From NCBI GenBank assembly GCA_001598975.1, contig BBXU01000026.1:1-64000 (forward strand): a DNA stretch of 64,000 nucleotides. Reading direction: 5' to 3'. Position 1 is the stretch's first letter; every line of letters starts with the position of its first letter. Positions 13,994 to 24,956 of this stretch are shown piece after piece. Origin of the DNA: Parachlorella kessleri (taxonomy: Eukaryota; Chlorophyta; Trebouxiophyceae; Chlorellales; Chlorellaceae). The notes under the pieces were generated by a model. It did no database searches, was not told the origin of the DNA, and saw nothing but the letters and a program-made list of their open reading frames with translations. The position numbers were made by a program, and so were the translations under genes.

Positions 13994-15049
13994 GATGTCC
14001 TGCTGAAGCCAACTGCTTGGTCCCGGTGTATGCTGGGTCAACCAAAGATGCTTTCAATCCTCGTCAAAATGCCGGTTCTCTATGCCGGTTCTCTATGATA
14101 TCAGCAAGCCCAACAAACACTCAAGCGTGCATATGCATGCACGTCATGCAGTGAGCAATACTTACAAACAGGTGTCAACAGACACGGAACATCGAGCATC
14201 AAAGACTCAACCATGCGCCTGCTCCAATCTTCTCCACGATGGAACTCACAGCAGGTTTTCGTCCTGCCTGTCCTGCCTCCCGCTGCCCGTTTGACGCGGG
14301 TTCTTGTGCCCCTCGTCTTCATAACTTCTGATGTCACATAGGCACTCCATCGTGTAGGCTCTAATAACGATTATCTCGCATCGGCCTCAACTTCGGTGAC
14401 CTCCGACACACCCCACATCTCCCCATGCCAGCAGCTGCCCCATGAACTCCAGAGGCGCGCCAGTGGGTCCTGAACGGCCCTTGATAGGTGGAATACCTAT
14501 ACAAGTAACAGCTACCAGCCAGTCTGCGAAGCATTTGCGAGAGGGAGCTGATTCATGCAGCCACCCGAGTCGCCAAAGCAAGGCAAGCTAGCTTCGGGCA
14601 GACGTTTTAACACGCCTTTCCCGGTGGGCCACCAACAAACTATTAAGCGAAGGGAGTCCTTGTTGTTTGCAGGGAAGCCTTCAACCAACCCCTGATTACA
14701 GTGCTGAGGACCTCAAAGAGTTGGAGGCGGGTCGAAGGAAACTCGGCCTGATACCACCGCCCAACCGCCCCAAATGCCGAAGATTCCAGCTGTCGAGACT
14801 CATACCATGCTGGTCAGCAGATGAACTGCCAGACTAGAATAAGTGGTTTCAGCATCAATTGCAAGAGTTGCAAAACCGTAAAGCAGCAGAGCGATCAACC
14901 AGTCGTAAAAGGGGGAGAGGGTATGCAACAAATGCGCTTGGGACCAGCCACAATGCGAGCAGCCCAATCAAACTTTGCAGTTCAGAGACCAGTCCCTCAA
15001 GATATCCCACACGTAGGCTGACATTCAGCTTCAGGCGAGCAAGCGGACC
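13994..15049. other. Intergenic, PES1 promoter and VTE3 3' UTR
   Basis: Both flanking genes are on the minus strand. I see no supported coding exon. A 13-bp unit is tandemly repeated at 14069-14094, immediately upstream of PES1. Confidence 0.4.
14696..14700 (-). other. TGTAA poly(A) signal candidate for VTE3
   Basis: TGTAA on the minus strand lies about 350 nt past the VTE3 stop. Confidence 0.35.
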
Positions 15050-17882
15050 TCAGAACCCGGGGGCATTCTTGGGCCACACCAGGTTCTTCAGCCACATATA
15101 CCAGGGCAGCAGGAAGTAGTACAAGCCGGCTGCCGTTCCCAGCGTGAGGCGCAGCAGGAACGTGAAGGGGTTGGAGTTGTTGGCCTTGGAGGCCTCAGCC
15201 TTGGGCCCCAGCTGCAACGGCGACTCACCAGCCTGCAGCGACCAAGCGGACGATTACCCAGGCGTCAGGGAATTAAGCTACCCCCATGTGGCAGGGGCTC
15301 TGCCGTTGAGATGCAGCCCTAGCATCTGACATTCTACCTACAAGTTCCTCGGAACGCATTTCAAACGCCACAAACAAAGCCTCCAGATATTCCTGGAAAC
15401 ACAAACCACCCCTGAAGAATCACCAAGTCCACAGCTGGGCAGTTCATCGTGCTCCACCTAATGGCCTAAACGCAGGCAGACGCCAGCTGCACCAGACCTT
15501 GGGTTTGATGCCAGTGACGGAGCAGCCCATGATGAGCCCATGCCGCCGCACGCCACGGTACCACTTGGGCCCGATCCGCTTGAGCTTCACGTCAGTGAAC
15601 CCTGCCGCGGTGTACCACTGCACGGCACAACGCTGCTGAGGCTTCATGACCTGAGCAAAGGCGCCTGTGCAGGACAGCTCCAGATGGCCCCAACAAGCGA
15701 CCCAGTGAGTCCATATGGCACTACAGACCACATTGGTACCTTTCCATCAAACTTCAATTCCACCATCCTCTATACAGCCAGCCATCCCATAAAAGCAGCC
15801 CGCGCCATTACCTAGGCAAACTTCGCCAGCGTCCCTACCTTGATGTACTCCTCCTCTGTAGGGAAGAGCATCCAGACATCCGCAAAGAAGCGGCTTACGG
15901 GGTGCGTGGGATGGACCGGCCTGCAGGACACCCAGTAGCGCTGGAGGGGTGGCCGCCCAGACAAGCCATCAATAATATGGTGTACAGCGGTCTCTAGAGC
16001 CCATGACCGTAGCCCTTGACCAAGCCTGACATGCTCACTGATGCTTTGATCCGGGAGCTGCAGCCAGCAGCGCCAGGGCCGTTCCATGAAGCACTTACCC
16101 AATCATGCAGGCCAAACCGCCAGGCTTGATCACGCGGTATGCCTGCATACTCAAGGACACCAAGAGACTACAGTGATCTAGCGAGGGTGCCTTGCGAGGT
16201 TGACCTAATCCTGCTGACGCGACACAAAACTGCCGCGCAGCACCCTGCCTTGGAAGTCAGCGCAAACAGTGCTAGACGACGCACCATAGGAATCTACTTA
16301 TTGTAGGCAGCATGTGTTAATGGGAAGGCCAAAGCCTGCCAGGCTCAGTGTGCGTAACATGGAAGCATCACCAACTCCTGACTGACTGTTCCACATCCCC
16401 ACTTATTCTTCCCACCACATGTACACGAGAAGGGTACAGTTGCCCCGAAGCCTCATTGAGCTGGGTAGGTTCAGCACCCGCTGGCATCCATAGCTGGGCA
16501 CCAGGTCAGTGTGTGTAACAAGTTTAAATCATCGGCTTCACTCTCACACTGGGCACCTGGAATTGAGCGTGGCAGGCACCACAACCGCCAAAGTGGCTAG
16601 GCCGGAGAACCGTGCCACTTACAAGGTGCCTAACACCGCAAGAGTTACAGGCACCCCTACCGCACTACGTACCAGCCTAAAGGCACCTTTCTCATACCTC
16701 GCAGATACCGCGCTGTGGCTCGGGCCAGTACTCGATGCTGCCGGCAGACACGTAGCGGTCAAAGCTGTCAGTAGGGAATGGGAGGTCCTCAGCATCGCCC
16801 TGCAGTCCAGCACAGCAAGGTTGTAAATGATAACAGCGGCAGGCAGCGCGATCTGAAACTGGGCACAAAAGTCAATCGAGGCCTTATAACTGCACAACTA
16901 TTGTAACTTTTGTCATCCTCACTTGCAGGCATCTGCACGCTGCTACAGCCTGAAGCGCTGGGGTGGTCAATCGGCATGCGCCTAGCAGGGGCTTGCAACA
17001 GCACGGCCGGAGCCTCATCATCAGGTATCAACCTCATGCAACAGGCAGCAGGCACCCAATCTCAGCTGACCTCCAGCACTGTCACCCCCTGCAGGTCAGG
17101 CTTCTTCTTGGCCTTGGCCAGCTGGTGGGGCGACTGGTCTATGAGCGTGATGTTGTCGGGCCGGATGCCAGCTGCCACCACACCCTGGGTGCAGAAGCCG
17201 GTGCCCCCGCCCACGTCCACCACCTGTTAAGCAGGTGCCAAGGGCAGTGGGCAGGGCAGGTGTCACCAGGGTCTGAAGAGTCTCCTGCTTGCAAGCATCG
17301 CTTGTTTTCGTTGTCACCTCCAGGCATATTCCAAGCTCTCCCTCTGTGCATGCTGTCCAAGCGCAGGCATACACCCTAGAGCCAAACAAACAGCCAACCT
17401 TCAGGTTGGGGTCATCAAGCTGGGCTGGCTCCAGGGCGTCTGTGCGCATATCCACTGTCCAGTGGCCTGAATACGAGCAAGACCTTCAGTGACAATGCGC
17501 AGAAGCTGAACTGGGTAGGGTGGTCGTGGACCAAGTGGTGCACCCCCTCAACTCGAGGCACACAGACCACTGGTGTCAGATCACATGCCAGACCGGCTGA
17601 GGCCCTCAGTTGGGGCTAACCTGGGTTCACTATGTGATCATAGAAGTTGCTGAGGAAGGCGTAGAACCAAAAGGCCTCGTTCTTGTGCTGGATAAGCCGG
17701 GGGGCGGCGGTCCGATCCCTTTGGTAGGTCTCAGCCGAGCAGGTGACCCGGCTGGGCTTGTGTGGTAAAAGCCTGGCCCGATCCACGATCAGCCGATGCT
17801 GCACCTGCCCAGCCTTTCTAACACCAGGATCATGCCGCTGCCAACTTGGTGCGATGCCCACCATCTTTGCTGAGGCGATCAT
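15050..17882 (-). CDS. VTE3: MPBQ/MSBQ methyltransferase (plastid)
   Basis: This enzyme methylates 2-methyl-6-phytyl- and 6-solanesyl-benzoquinol with S-adenosylmethionine in the plastid inner envelope, for tocopherol and plastoquinone. Eight exons close in phase to 337 residues, against 338 in Arabidopsis: 17882-17621, 17466-17399, 17223-17071, 16799-16698, 16142-16099, 15920-15839, 15617-15498 and 15232-15050. Landmarks are RLIQHKNEAFWFY, the SAM loop VVDVGGGTGF (about 111-120), LIDQSPHQLAKAK, GDAEDLPFP, RYVSAGSIEYWP, GPKWYRGVRRHG and a hydrophobic C-terminal anchor (LYYFLLPWYMWL). The first about 60 residues (MIASAKMVGIAPSW onward) are basic and look like a transit peptide; the start is the last ATG before conserved sequence. 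The donor AAG|GTCTGG of intron 7 is weak. The intron at 16143-16697 carries repeat copy B. Confidence 0.96.
16298..16562. repeat. Dispersed repeat, copy B, in VTE3 intron
   Basis: This is a shorter relative (about 265 bp) of the repeat at 9554-10004, in the same orientation on the + strand and again antisense to its host gene. It lacks the internal duplication of copy A. Identity in the shared blocks is high, so the family is probably young or conserved. Confidence 0.8.
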
Positions 17883-18490
17883 GGTGGCAAGAGTCACAGC
17901 TGCTGCTTTCCCAATTGGGCAGAAATGACTGATCTCAATCCTCTGGACTTGTGTGTAACTCGCCCGCAGCACTGCACAGCAGCGGGGCAACAGCAAAATG
18001 TCGAATTGAGCCAACCCCTGGTCTTGTCCTGCCTGTCCTGCCTGGGCCTCAGCCTCGCGAGCCTCAGTCAGCCCACCGCGTCGCTGTCTTCTGTACAAAA
18101 TCAGGGTTCGTTACTCTTCCTATTCATTTTTGTGTCTGCAACAACCAGCATGGGGTGCATGAGTTGAAGCCACCAATTGTTCAGTGCCCTGAAAACATAC
18201 CTGCAGGCAACAGATAGATAAGTGCCTGGCTGGCGATAGTCCCTGGCAGGCCCGCAAGTCTTCCCTGCCAGGGATCCCCGCTAGGCTGGGTTCTCGTTAC
18301 TTGTGGAACGTGGGTAAGTGGAGTTCGGCGTAGTTGGTCGTGTACATCCCTGCGCTGCTCCCGCAAAGCTGATGAGCCGGTGGGAGAAGAGAAGGGCAGT
18401 GAGCTGGGTGGTGCAGCACCCAGTTGCAGCTGGACATTGCTGCAGGGGCGACAACTTTTAAGAGCTGACCTCCAGGAGTTGGGGCACACA
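17883..18490. other. Divergent intergenic VTE3/DWNN promoter region
   Basis: VTE3 is transcribed leftward and the DWNN gene rightward from this interval of about 600 bp, so both promoters and 5' UTRs should be here. The VTE3 frame stays open upstream of the chosen ATG, so an earlier start is not excluded. Confidence 0.4.
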
Positions 18491-21400
18491 ATGACATCCC
18501 AGGTCTTCTTCCGCTTTAAGAACGCCATTAGCCAGGTGGGTGCCCTATGTCCAGCTACCGGTTGGGCAGGGTGGCAAAGAGAAAAGGTGCTGACACATCA
18601 GTTTTATGACTGATCACTGCTCACAGAAGAAACTGCTTTGTTGTTTGGCTAACATGACCTCTTGACCTCTTGTTGTTTGGCTAACATGACCTCTTGACCT
18701 CTCCTTGTGCAGGACCAGGTGCTCTTTGATGGCACCCTTATACAGATAGGTGACATCAAGCGCCTGATCGCTGTGAAGCGCGGCCTTGGCCCTGAGGGCG
18801 CCACAGAGCTTAGCCTGTACGACTCCAACACCAGTGAGGAATACAGCGATGACGGGAAAGTCATCCCTCGCAACAGCCTGGTGATAGTCAAGCGGACACC
18901 AGTCACCAGGTTTAAGCCGCTGCAAAGTGCTGCGCCCGCAGCAACAGCTGTAGAGCCCACAGCAGGCCCAGCAGAGAATGAGGGTCTTGTCGCTAACGCG
19001 CAGCCAGCCAGGGATGACTTTGGCGGCGACTATTTTTCAGAGCAGCCCCAGCATGCTGTGGTGGGGGAGGATGAGGACAAGGCGCTGCAGAGCCTGCTCC
19101 AGGGCACCGCAGCCACTTGGCAGCGGGAGGTGCGGCAGGGCGCCATGCGAGGCCGCGGCGGCAGGGGCGGCCGTGGGGGCCGGGGTATGCCTCCGCTGGA
19201 TTATCGGTGCTCTAGGTTAGTAGGGAGGGACTGCCCGTACTTGTGTGCATGGTGTTGATCGTGCGTGCCGGCTTGTTTGTACAGCTGTCATGTGTGCGCC
19301 CGCTCAAGCACCTTGTAGTAATAACCAGAGGCTGCAGTATGCCATGCAAAGAGCCAGCCGTACTCACCCTCTGCAATTGTGTGATCGATGTTGTGATCTT
19401 GTCGCAGCACTCTCTCCCGCCTGCAGGTGCGAGGCTGTGGGGCAACATTGGGTGCAGGACTGCCCCACCCAGGGCGACCCCAACTTCGATCGCAAGCGCA
19501 TCCGGCCGCCGGTCGGCATCCCGATGACACGCCTTGCCAAGTCGCAGGAGGGCGGCCTCATGCTGCCTGACGGCCAGACAGGCACCCTCGTTGCCAATGA
19601 GGATGCCTTTGCTAGGGAGATCCTGGGCCTGCCCACAGCCACAGCACCGGGGGCGGCGGAAGGTGCTCAGCCAACAAGCGCAGCGGCGACAGGGGGCGTG
19701 CCAGTGGCAGCTGCAGCGCTGGATGTCAAGCCAGCAAACAGCCAGCAGGGCTTGGCAGGAGCAGCAGGTGGCGGACAGCAGCCTGGGGAGGGCAGCAGGC
19801 CTTTGCTGCTTGACAGCAAGCCGCATGAGGCAAAGGCAGAGCCAGATGCCACACCCACCACAACAGTGCATGCCAGTGGTTCACAGCTGGCGCTGCCACG
19901 GCTCGCAGGTAAACTCCTGGGTAGCTGGCAGCTTCCTTGTCATGTCCTGTTTTCTATTGGCTGGCCATGGTGCATTGTCCTTCAGTTGCCAGCACTTCGT
20001 GCAGCATTGATGCTATTATGTCGGCAAGCTGCCCTGCTGCCCTGCTGCATCAGGCAATCACCTCTGTCTTTGCAATAGTGCATTGGAGTAACCATTACTT
20101 TCCGCCCTTCATGTGCAGGAGAAGAAGAGCTGGCTTCCCCAGCTGGGGTGGCCATGCCTGGCGCCAACTTTTTCAACATGTTCATGCAGTCAGTCATGCT
20201 GCCTCGAGGCCCCCCTGATTTCGTGACAAGGGCTTTCCAGCGGGAGGACCCTCTGCCGCGGTTAGGTGCGCAGGGGGCTGGGTTGCTGGGCTTGCCTGGG
20301 GGTGTCCGTGATGAAACAGCTGTGCTTGGTGCTGTTTCTCTGCTAGTCTGTGCTCACTGGCTAGGGCGAAGGCTGGCTTGTTCATGGAAGTTTGCCAATC
20401 AGGTTTGTGGTCTGTGAAGAGGCCCTCCTCATGTATGGAGAGATGCTGCGCTTCATCGACTATGTATAAGGTGGACGAGGCTAGCTACACTGAGGACTCG
20501 ACTGCCCCTAAAACGCTAGTTGCTAAGGCTGAAAGTTTCCCTCTTTCATGCGCTGCAGAGTTTGAGCAGCTGCAAGATGAGTATCGCATGCGCTTCAACT
20601 ACCCGCCCTTCCCAGGACGTGCCATTGCCCTGCGCCACAGCCCAGCTCGCCCAGGCCCCTTCCCTGGCCGCCGAGGCAGCAACAGAAGCCCAGATGGCCG
20701 CGGCCGCAGCAGAAGCCCTTTCACCCGTGATGCAGATGAGCGACGGGGCAGGGCTGCAGAGCAACGCAGCCAGCGGGAAGACGAACATGGGGGCAGGCGG
20801 CGCAGCAGCAGGAGCCGTGAGAGGCGCAGCAGCCGCAGCAAAGAGCGGCGGCGCCGGAGCAGCAGCCGTGCGGACGGCCGCAGTGAGCGGGGCAGGGCAG
20901 AAAGCAGCAAACGCAGCCCTCAGCGCAGCAGCAGGGCGGCGGACAAGAAGGCAGTTGACCGTGACCGGCGCAGTGAGAAGGTGAGGTGAATGGGATCTTG
21001 TGCAGCTTTCAATACCAAATGGCTGAGGTGGCAATCGAGGTGTGTAACGCTGAGTGGTATGTCTAGTTCAGCTGCATGCAGCTGCACTGCTTCTTCTTCG
21101 CCGGCGCTTGGGCTCCATTGCTTGGCAGTCCAGTGTCCTTGTGTTTTGCGCGTGCTCCAGCGGGTATTCATGGAATGGCTGTGCTTTCCTCAAGCCAATA
21201 GCATGGTAATATGTCGTGTGCTGCGATGCTCCAGGAGTCGAGGTCTGAGAAGGACCGCCGGCGGGATCGTGACGAGAAGCCACGCAAGCGAGATTGCACA
21301 CGCAGCCGCAGCCGCAGCAGGGACCGGGAGCACCGGCGGCGGCGCCGTCACTCGCAGGCCGAGGAGGGCGGGGCATCCCTGCGCGAACCTGAGCGTTGGC

Positions 21401-23929
21401 AGCCGCAAGACGAGGAGCTGCCCCCCGTGGATCCTGTCCCTGCGGCGGCTACTGCTCCGATGGAGGCTTTTGAAGCGCAGGAGGCGCTTCCAGAGGAGGA
21501 GCAGCAGCAAGGCGGTTCGCCTGTTTTAGCTGCAGTCGATGTGGAGGCCAGGTTAGCAGGCAGCCTTGGTGGTGCTTTGGTTGAGGCCGGCTGTGTTGGC
21601 CGGGTTTGGGTGGCATTGGTGAGCCTTGCTAGGCTTGGTTGTTCTTTATTGTGCGCTCTTCTGGTAGGGCTGTTCCTCGCACGCGAGGAGCACATATGGT
21701 CTAGATATGCAAGGCAGAACTTGCCCTTTGGGCACCTATTTGTTCCTGGCCGTCCTCAATGTTATGGTGTTATCTGTCTTCCCACTACTGTCCAATACTA
21801 CCGGAGCTTGGACACTCATCCCTCCCTGAAACTGACTGGGGTGACAGAGCTGCTCCCACATCAACACGTGCAAGAGTTGATGCTGCGGTTCAATCCCCCA
21901 TGACGCAAGAGGACAAATCTTGGGCTGTAGCTGCTTACAAGTAGTGATGCCGCGTAAACCAAGCTGCCATACTGTTTGCACCGGGTGTTTCGTTGAAACC
22001 AAGTAGAAATTTCTTCCCGTGCCGTCAGTATTGCTAGCTGCTGGCTTGGACAGCAGAAGCAGGAGGGTCTGGGCTTGCCTGCCAGCATGGGTTGTGCCTG
22101 CCGGCAGGTCTGCAGCCATGAACAGCGTACCGCCTGGAGAGGTTCATGGTGACAAAGATGCTGTATGTGATGACAAAGACAACGGGCTGCATCCGCAGGC
22201 TATATACCTAGAGGGAGCTGAGGCAGGGTACTTTGTAGAAAGAACCGCCAAGCCCTCCTTATGGTCCTAGCTCTAATGGCCACCTATGCACTTTTGCATG
22301 CTTTTTTTTTGCTGACCACAGCTGGTGCAGTTGCAGGCCGCACGACTCACCCCGCCCCTCCCACCCAGCCAGCAGCAGCGAGGGGAGGGCCCCCCAGGAG
22401 CAGCAGCAGGCCCTGCACGAGAATGGCACTGGCTTGCCTGGTTCTGCTGATGATGATGTGCAGGTGTCAGGGGGCACAGCAGCAGAGCCTGAGCCTCAGC
22501 TGGCTGCGGGTGAAGTGGAGCCCACCCCCCCTGAAGCAGGGCCTGAGAAGAGCGACAGGTGGGCAGCCTGCCAGGGCTCACTTATGCCAGCATGAACGGG
22601 GCTGGGGGCTTGCGTATGGGTCTCTGAGTAAGGAATTGTAGGACAGTAGGCTGGAGGATGGTGTGGCTCGGCCACTGCGGCAGTGCATGGCACGCGGTCA
22701 GGAGTTGTTGTTCTGAAGGAAGGTGGGCAGAGGAGGGGCTGTTGTGAGGGGGTATGAGGGGCAGTGAATGACGCATAGTGAAGCCTGCTTTGTAATCATG
22801 TGGTGGTCACTGTGCTATCTGTACGGATGCACTCCTGGCAAGGTGGCGAGGTTTTCACCTGACATATGTCACATGGAGCACTTGTGGGAAAGAGGATGCT
22901 CGTAGCCCATGCGGCTTGAGCGAAAGAACAGGAGGAGGTTCTCTCAGCTAGCTGATACCAGGCTTGGAGACACATCAATCCCCGTGAGTTGCATCATGTC
23001 ACTGGCGAAGCTGCCAATCGATCACTGGTGCAAGCGACAGGTTATCTCGTTTTTGATCATCCAGGTCGCATAAGAAAAGATCGGGCCGTAAGGAGAAGAA
23101 AGAGAAAAAGGAGAAAAAGGAAAAGCGTGACAAGAGTGACAAGCACAAGCGAAAGCATCACAAGCGAAGCAGGTGAGGCTGACCGGCAGCCAGGCTCTCA
23201 TGCCCTGGTGTGAGGATTGTTTGACCATGCCTTGGCCTCCCTATGGTTGGAAGCAGAGCTCAGTTGTGGGAGCTACATGCTTGCAGGGTATGGCCCGTGG
23301 CAGATTCTGCTTGCTGCTGGGCTATATTCAGTTCTGAGAGGGATTGGATCTGACCCAGGGCTGCAGCATGATGAGACTGAAACTCGCCTCAGGCTAGAGA
23401 CCCATGTGTAAACCCAAAGTAGTCGTCAACCAATCATCCTCCCCGCAGGTCACGTGAGCGCTCCCCCCCTGCCAGGAGTGGTCAGCGAGATGCTGAGGAG
23501 CGGGCTCGTCGCGAAGATGAGGAGCGCGCCCGTCGTGCGGCAGAGGAGCAGGCCAGGAGGGAGGCCGAGGCCGAGGAGAGGGCCAAAAGGGCGGCTGAAG
23601 CAGCGAAAGCCGCAGCAGCTGAGCTGGAACGGCGGCAGCGAGCCGAGCAGGAAGCAGCAGCGGCGGCCGCCTTGGCAGCAGCGGCAATAGCAGCAGAGGA
23701 GCGTAGGGCCCAGCGGCGGGCCTTGAGGGATGCGGAGCTGGCAGAGGCAGCGTCGGCAGCGGAGCGGCAAGCGGCGCGTGACAAAAAGCTGGGGCCGCGC
23801 TTGTTTGATCGCGCCATGGTGGCAGCCATGCGGGACAAGCGGGGACCGTCGCAAGAAGGAGGCGACAGAGGAGAGGAGGAGCGGGAGGAGGAGCAGGGCA
23901 GGAAAGATGAGAAGAGGGCTGGCAAGTAG
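18491..23929 (+). CDS. DWNN-domain, zinc-knuckle, RS-rich RBBP6/PQT3-like protein
   Basis: The N-terminus is a DWNN ubiquitin-like domain (about residues 4-80: VFFRFKNAISQ, then DGTLIQIGDIKRLI), as in RBBP6, yeast Mpe1 and plant PQT3, which act in pre-mRNA 3' processing and ubiquitination. Nine exons close in phase to 908 residues: 18491-18535, 18713-19215, 19427-19908, 20119-20265, 20559-20980, 21235-21551, 22337-22558, 23065-23172 and 23449-23929. A zinc knuckle follows at about 180-197, with CPTQGDPNFD typical of the family; its spacing is C-x2-C-x5-H-x4-C rather than x4. The rest is SR/RE-rich (about 400-600), lysine-rich (about 720-750) and a long Ala/Glu/Arg coiled coil to the C-terminus. 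I find no RING or U-box in any exon or intron. The exon 4 donor and the absence of extra exons are the least certain parts of the model. Confidence 0.88.
18639..18702. repeat. 32-bp perfect tandem duplication next to an acceptor
   Basis: Two identical 32-bp units (18639-18670 and 18671-18702) lie in intron 1 of the DWNN gene, ending 10 nt before the exon 2 acceptor. Each contains GGCTAACATGAC, so the likely CTAAC branch-point sequence is doubled. Confidence 0.9.
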
Positions 23930-24956
23930 GAGAGGTCCAGTAGGAAGGATGACAAGAAGAAGCGGTCGAAGCGGCATTGACCAGGGGTTAGCATGTAGCG
24001 TGTGGCTCAGCAAAAGTGGTGTAGTGACGTGCATGGCAAAATTAAGTCACTGAGATCGGTGTTTCGCCAGTGTTGCGAAAGGGAGGCTCAGGTTTGTAGC
24101 TCCCATTGCCTAGGTTTGGTCCTAGCCCGTAGCGGTCGTCTATCTGCAGCTAGCTAGTGGTTAGTTCACGCGCCAGAGATTGCTACAGTCGCATCATGTT
24201 GATGATCAAAGGTCCATCAGACCTTGAGAGGAGGTGCGTTGAGTGTTGAAAGTGCTGTCAGCTTGTGCATCTGTCTTTTGAGCTGAGTTGTGTGTGTGGT
24301 GTTACTTTGAGAATTCTATGGTGTGACATGTAACGAGCAGCATCTATGGCGCTGTTGAGATCTACAGGCAGGGTGGCAGCACATGGTGATATGCATCGTG
24401 GATCAAGCTCATTGCCTGTGCAATAGGCTGTCATAAACTCTACAGCACTTCACAGCAGGAAGACGTCCTAGGCATACACGCTAACATTGAACAAGCAAGG
24501 CCCAGACTCAAACTGGCAAGCTGTGACGAACAGCAGTATGTGCTTGGCTTCCTTGTTCAAGCGTATTTGATACAAACCCAGGGCCGCAAACTTCGGCAAG
24601 GAGAAGGTGCAGACAAAGTAGTAGCAGAAATTCAATGGTCAAAATTGCCGGACCAGGCAAGGGAGTGCATTGAACGAAGTAAGATGAAAAATGCTGACCC
24701 ACAAAGGAGTACCCAATGCACACATGCAGCTGGTGCTACCCAAAAGCTACTGATAATACTTGAGCGGAAGCAATTGGTCTCTAGCTCATGCACAAATCCA
24801 GCCAGAACAGGCTTGCTTGCAATACAACAAGACACATTTTTGCCTCGCTTGATGGAGGACACATGAGTATCCCCCAGGGGGATGCCCTGTCCCCGCAGCT
24901 CACCCGCTTCCCACTACTGATGCACAAGTAACTACTGCCGCTCAACCAAGTGCCAC
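23930..24956. other. Convergent intergenic DWNN/GH51
   Basis: Two 3' ends meet here. One open frame of 108 codons on the + strand (24540-24866) has no recognisable motif and no splice partner, so I do not call it a gene. Confidence 0.4.
24329..24333 (+). other. TGTAA poly(A) signal candidate for the DWNN gene
   Basis: TGTAA lies about 400 nt past the stop codon of the DWNN gene. Confidence 0.35.

Noticed and set aside
24540..24866. 108-codon + strand open frame between the DWNN and GH51 genes
   Set aside because: It has no motif, no splice partner and a composition like the surrounding intergenic DNA; too little to call a gene.
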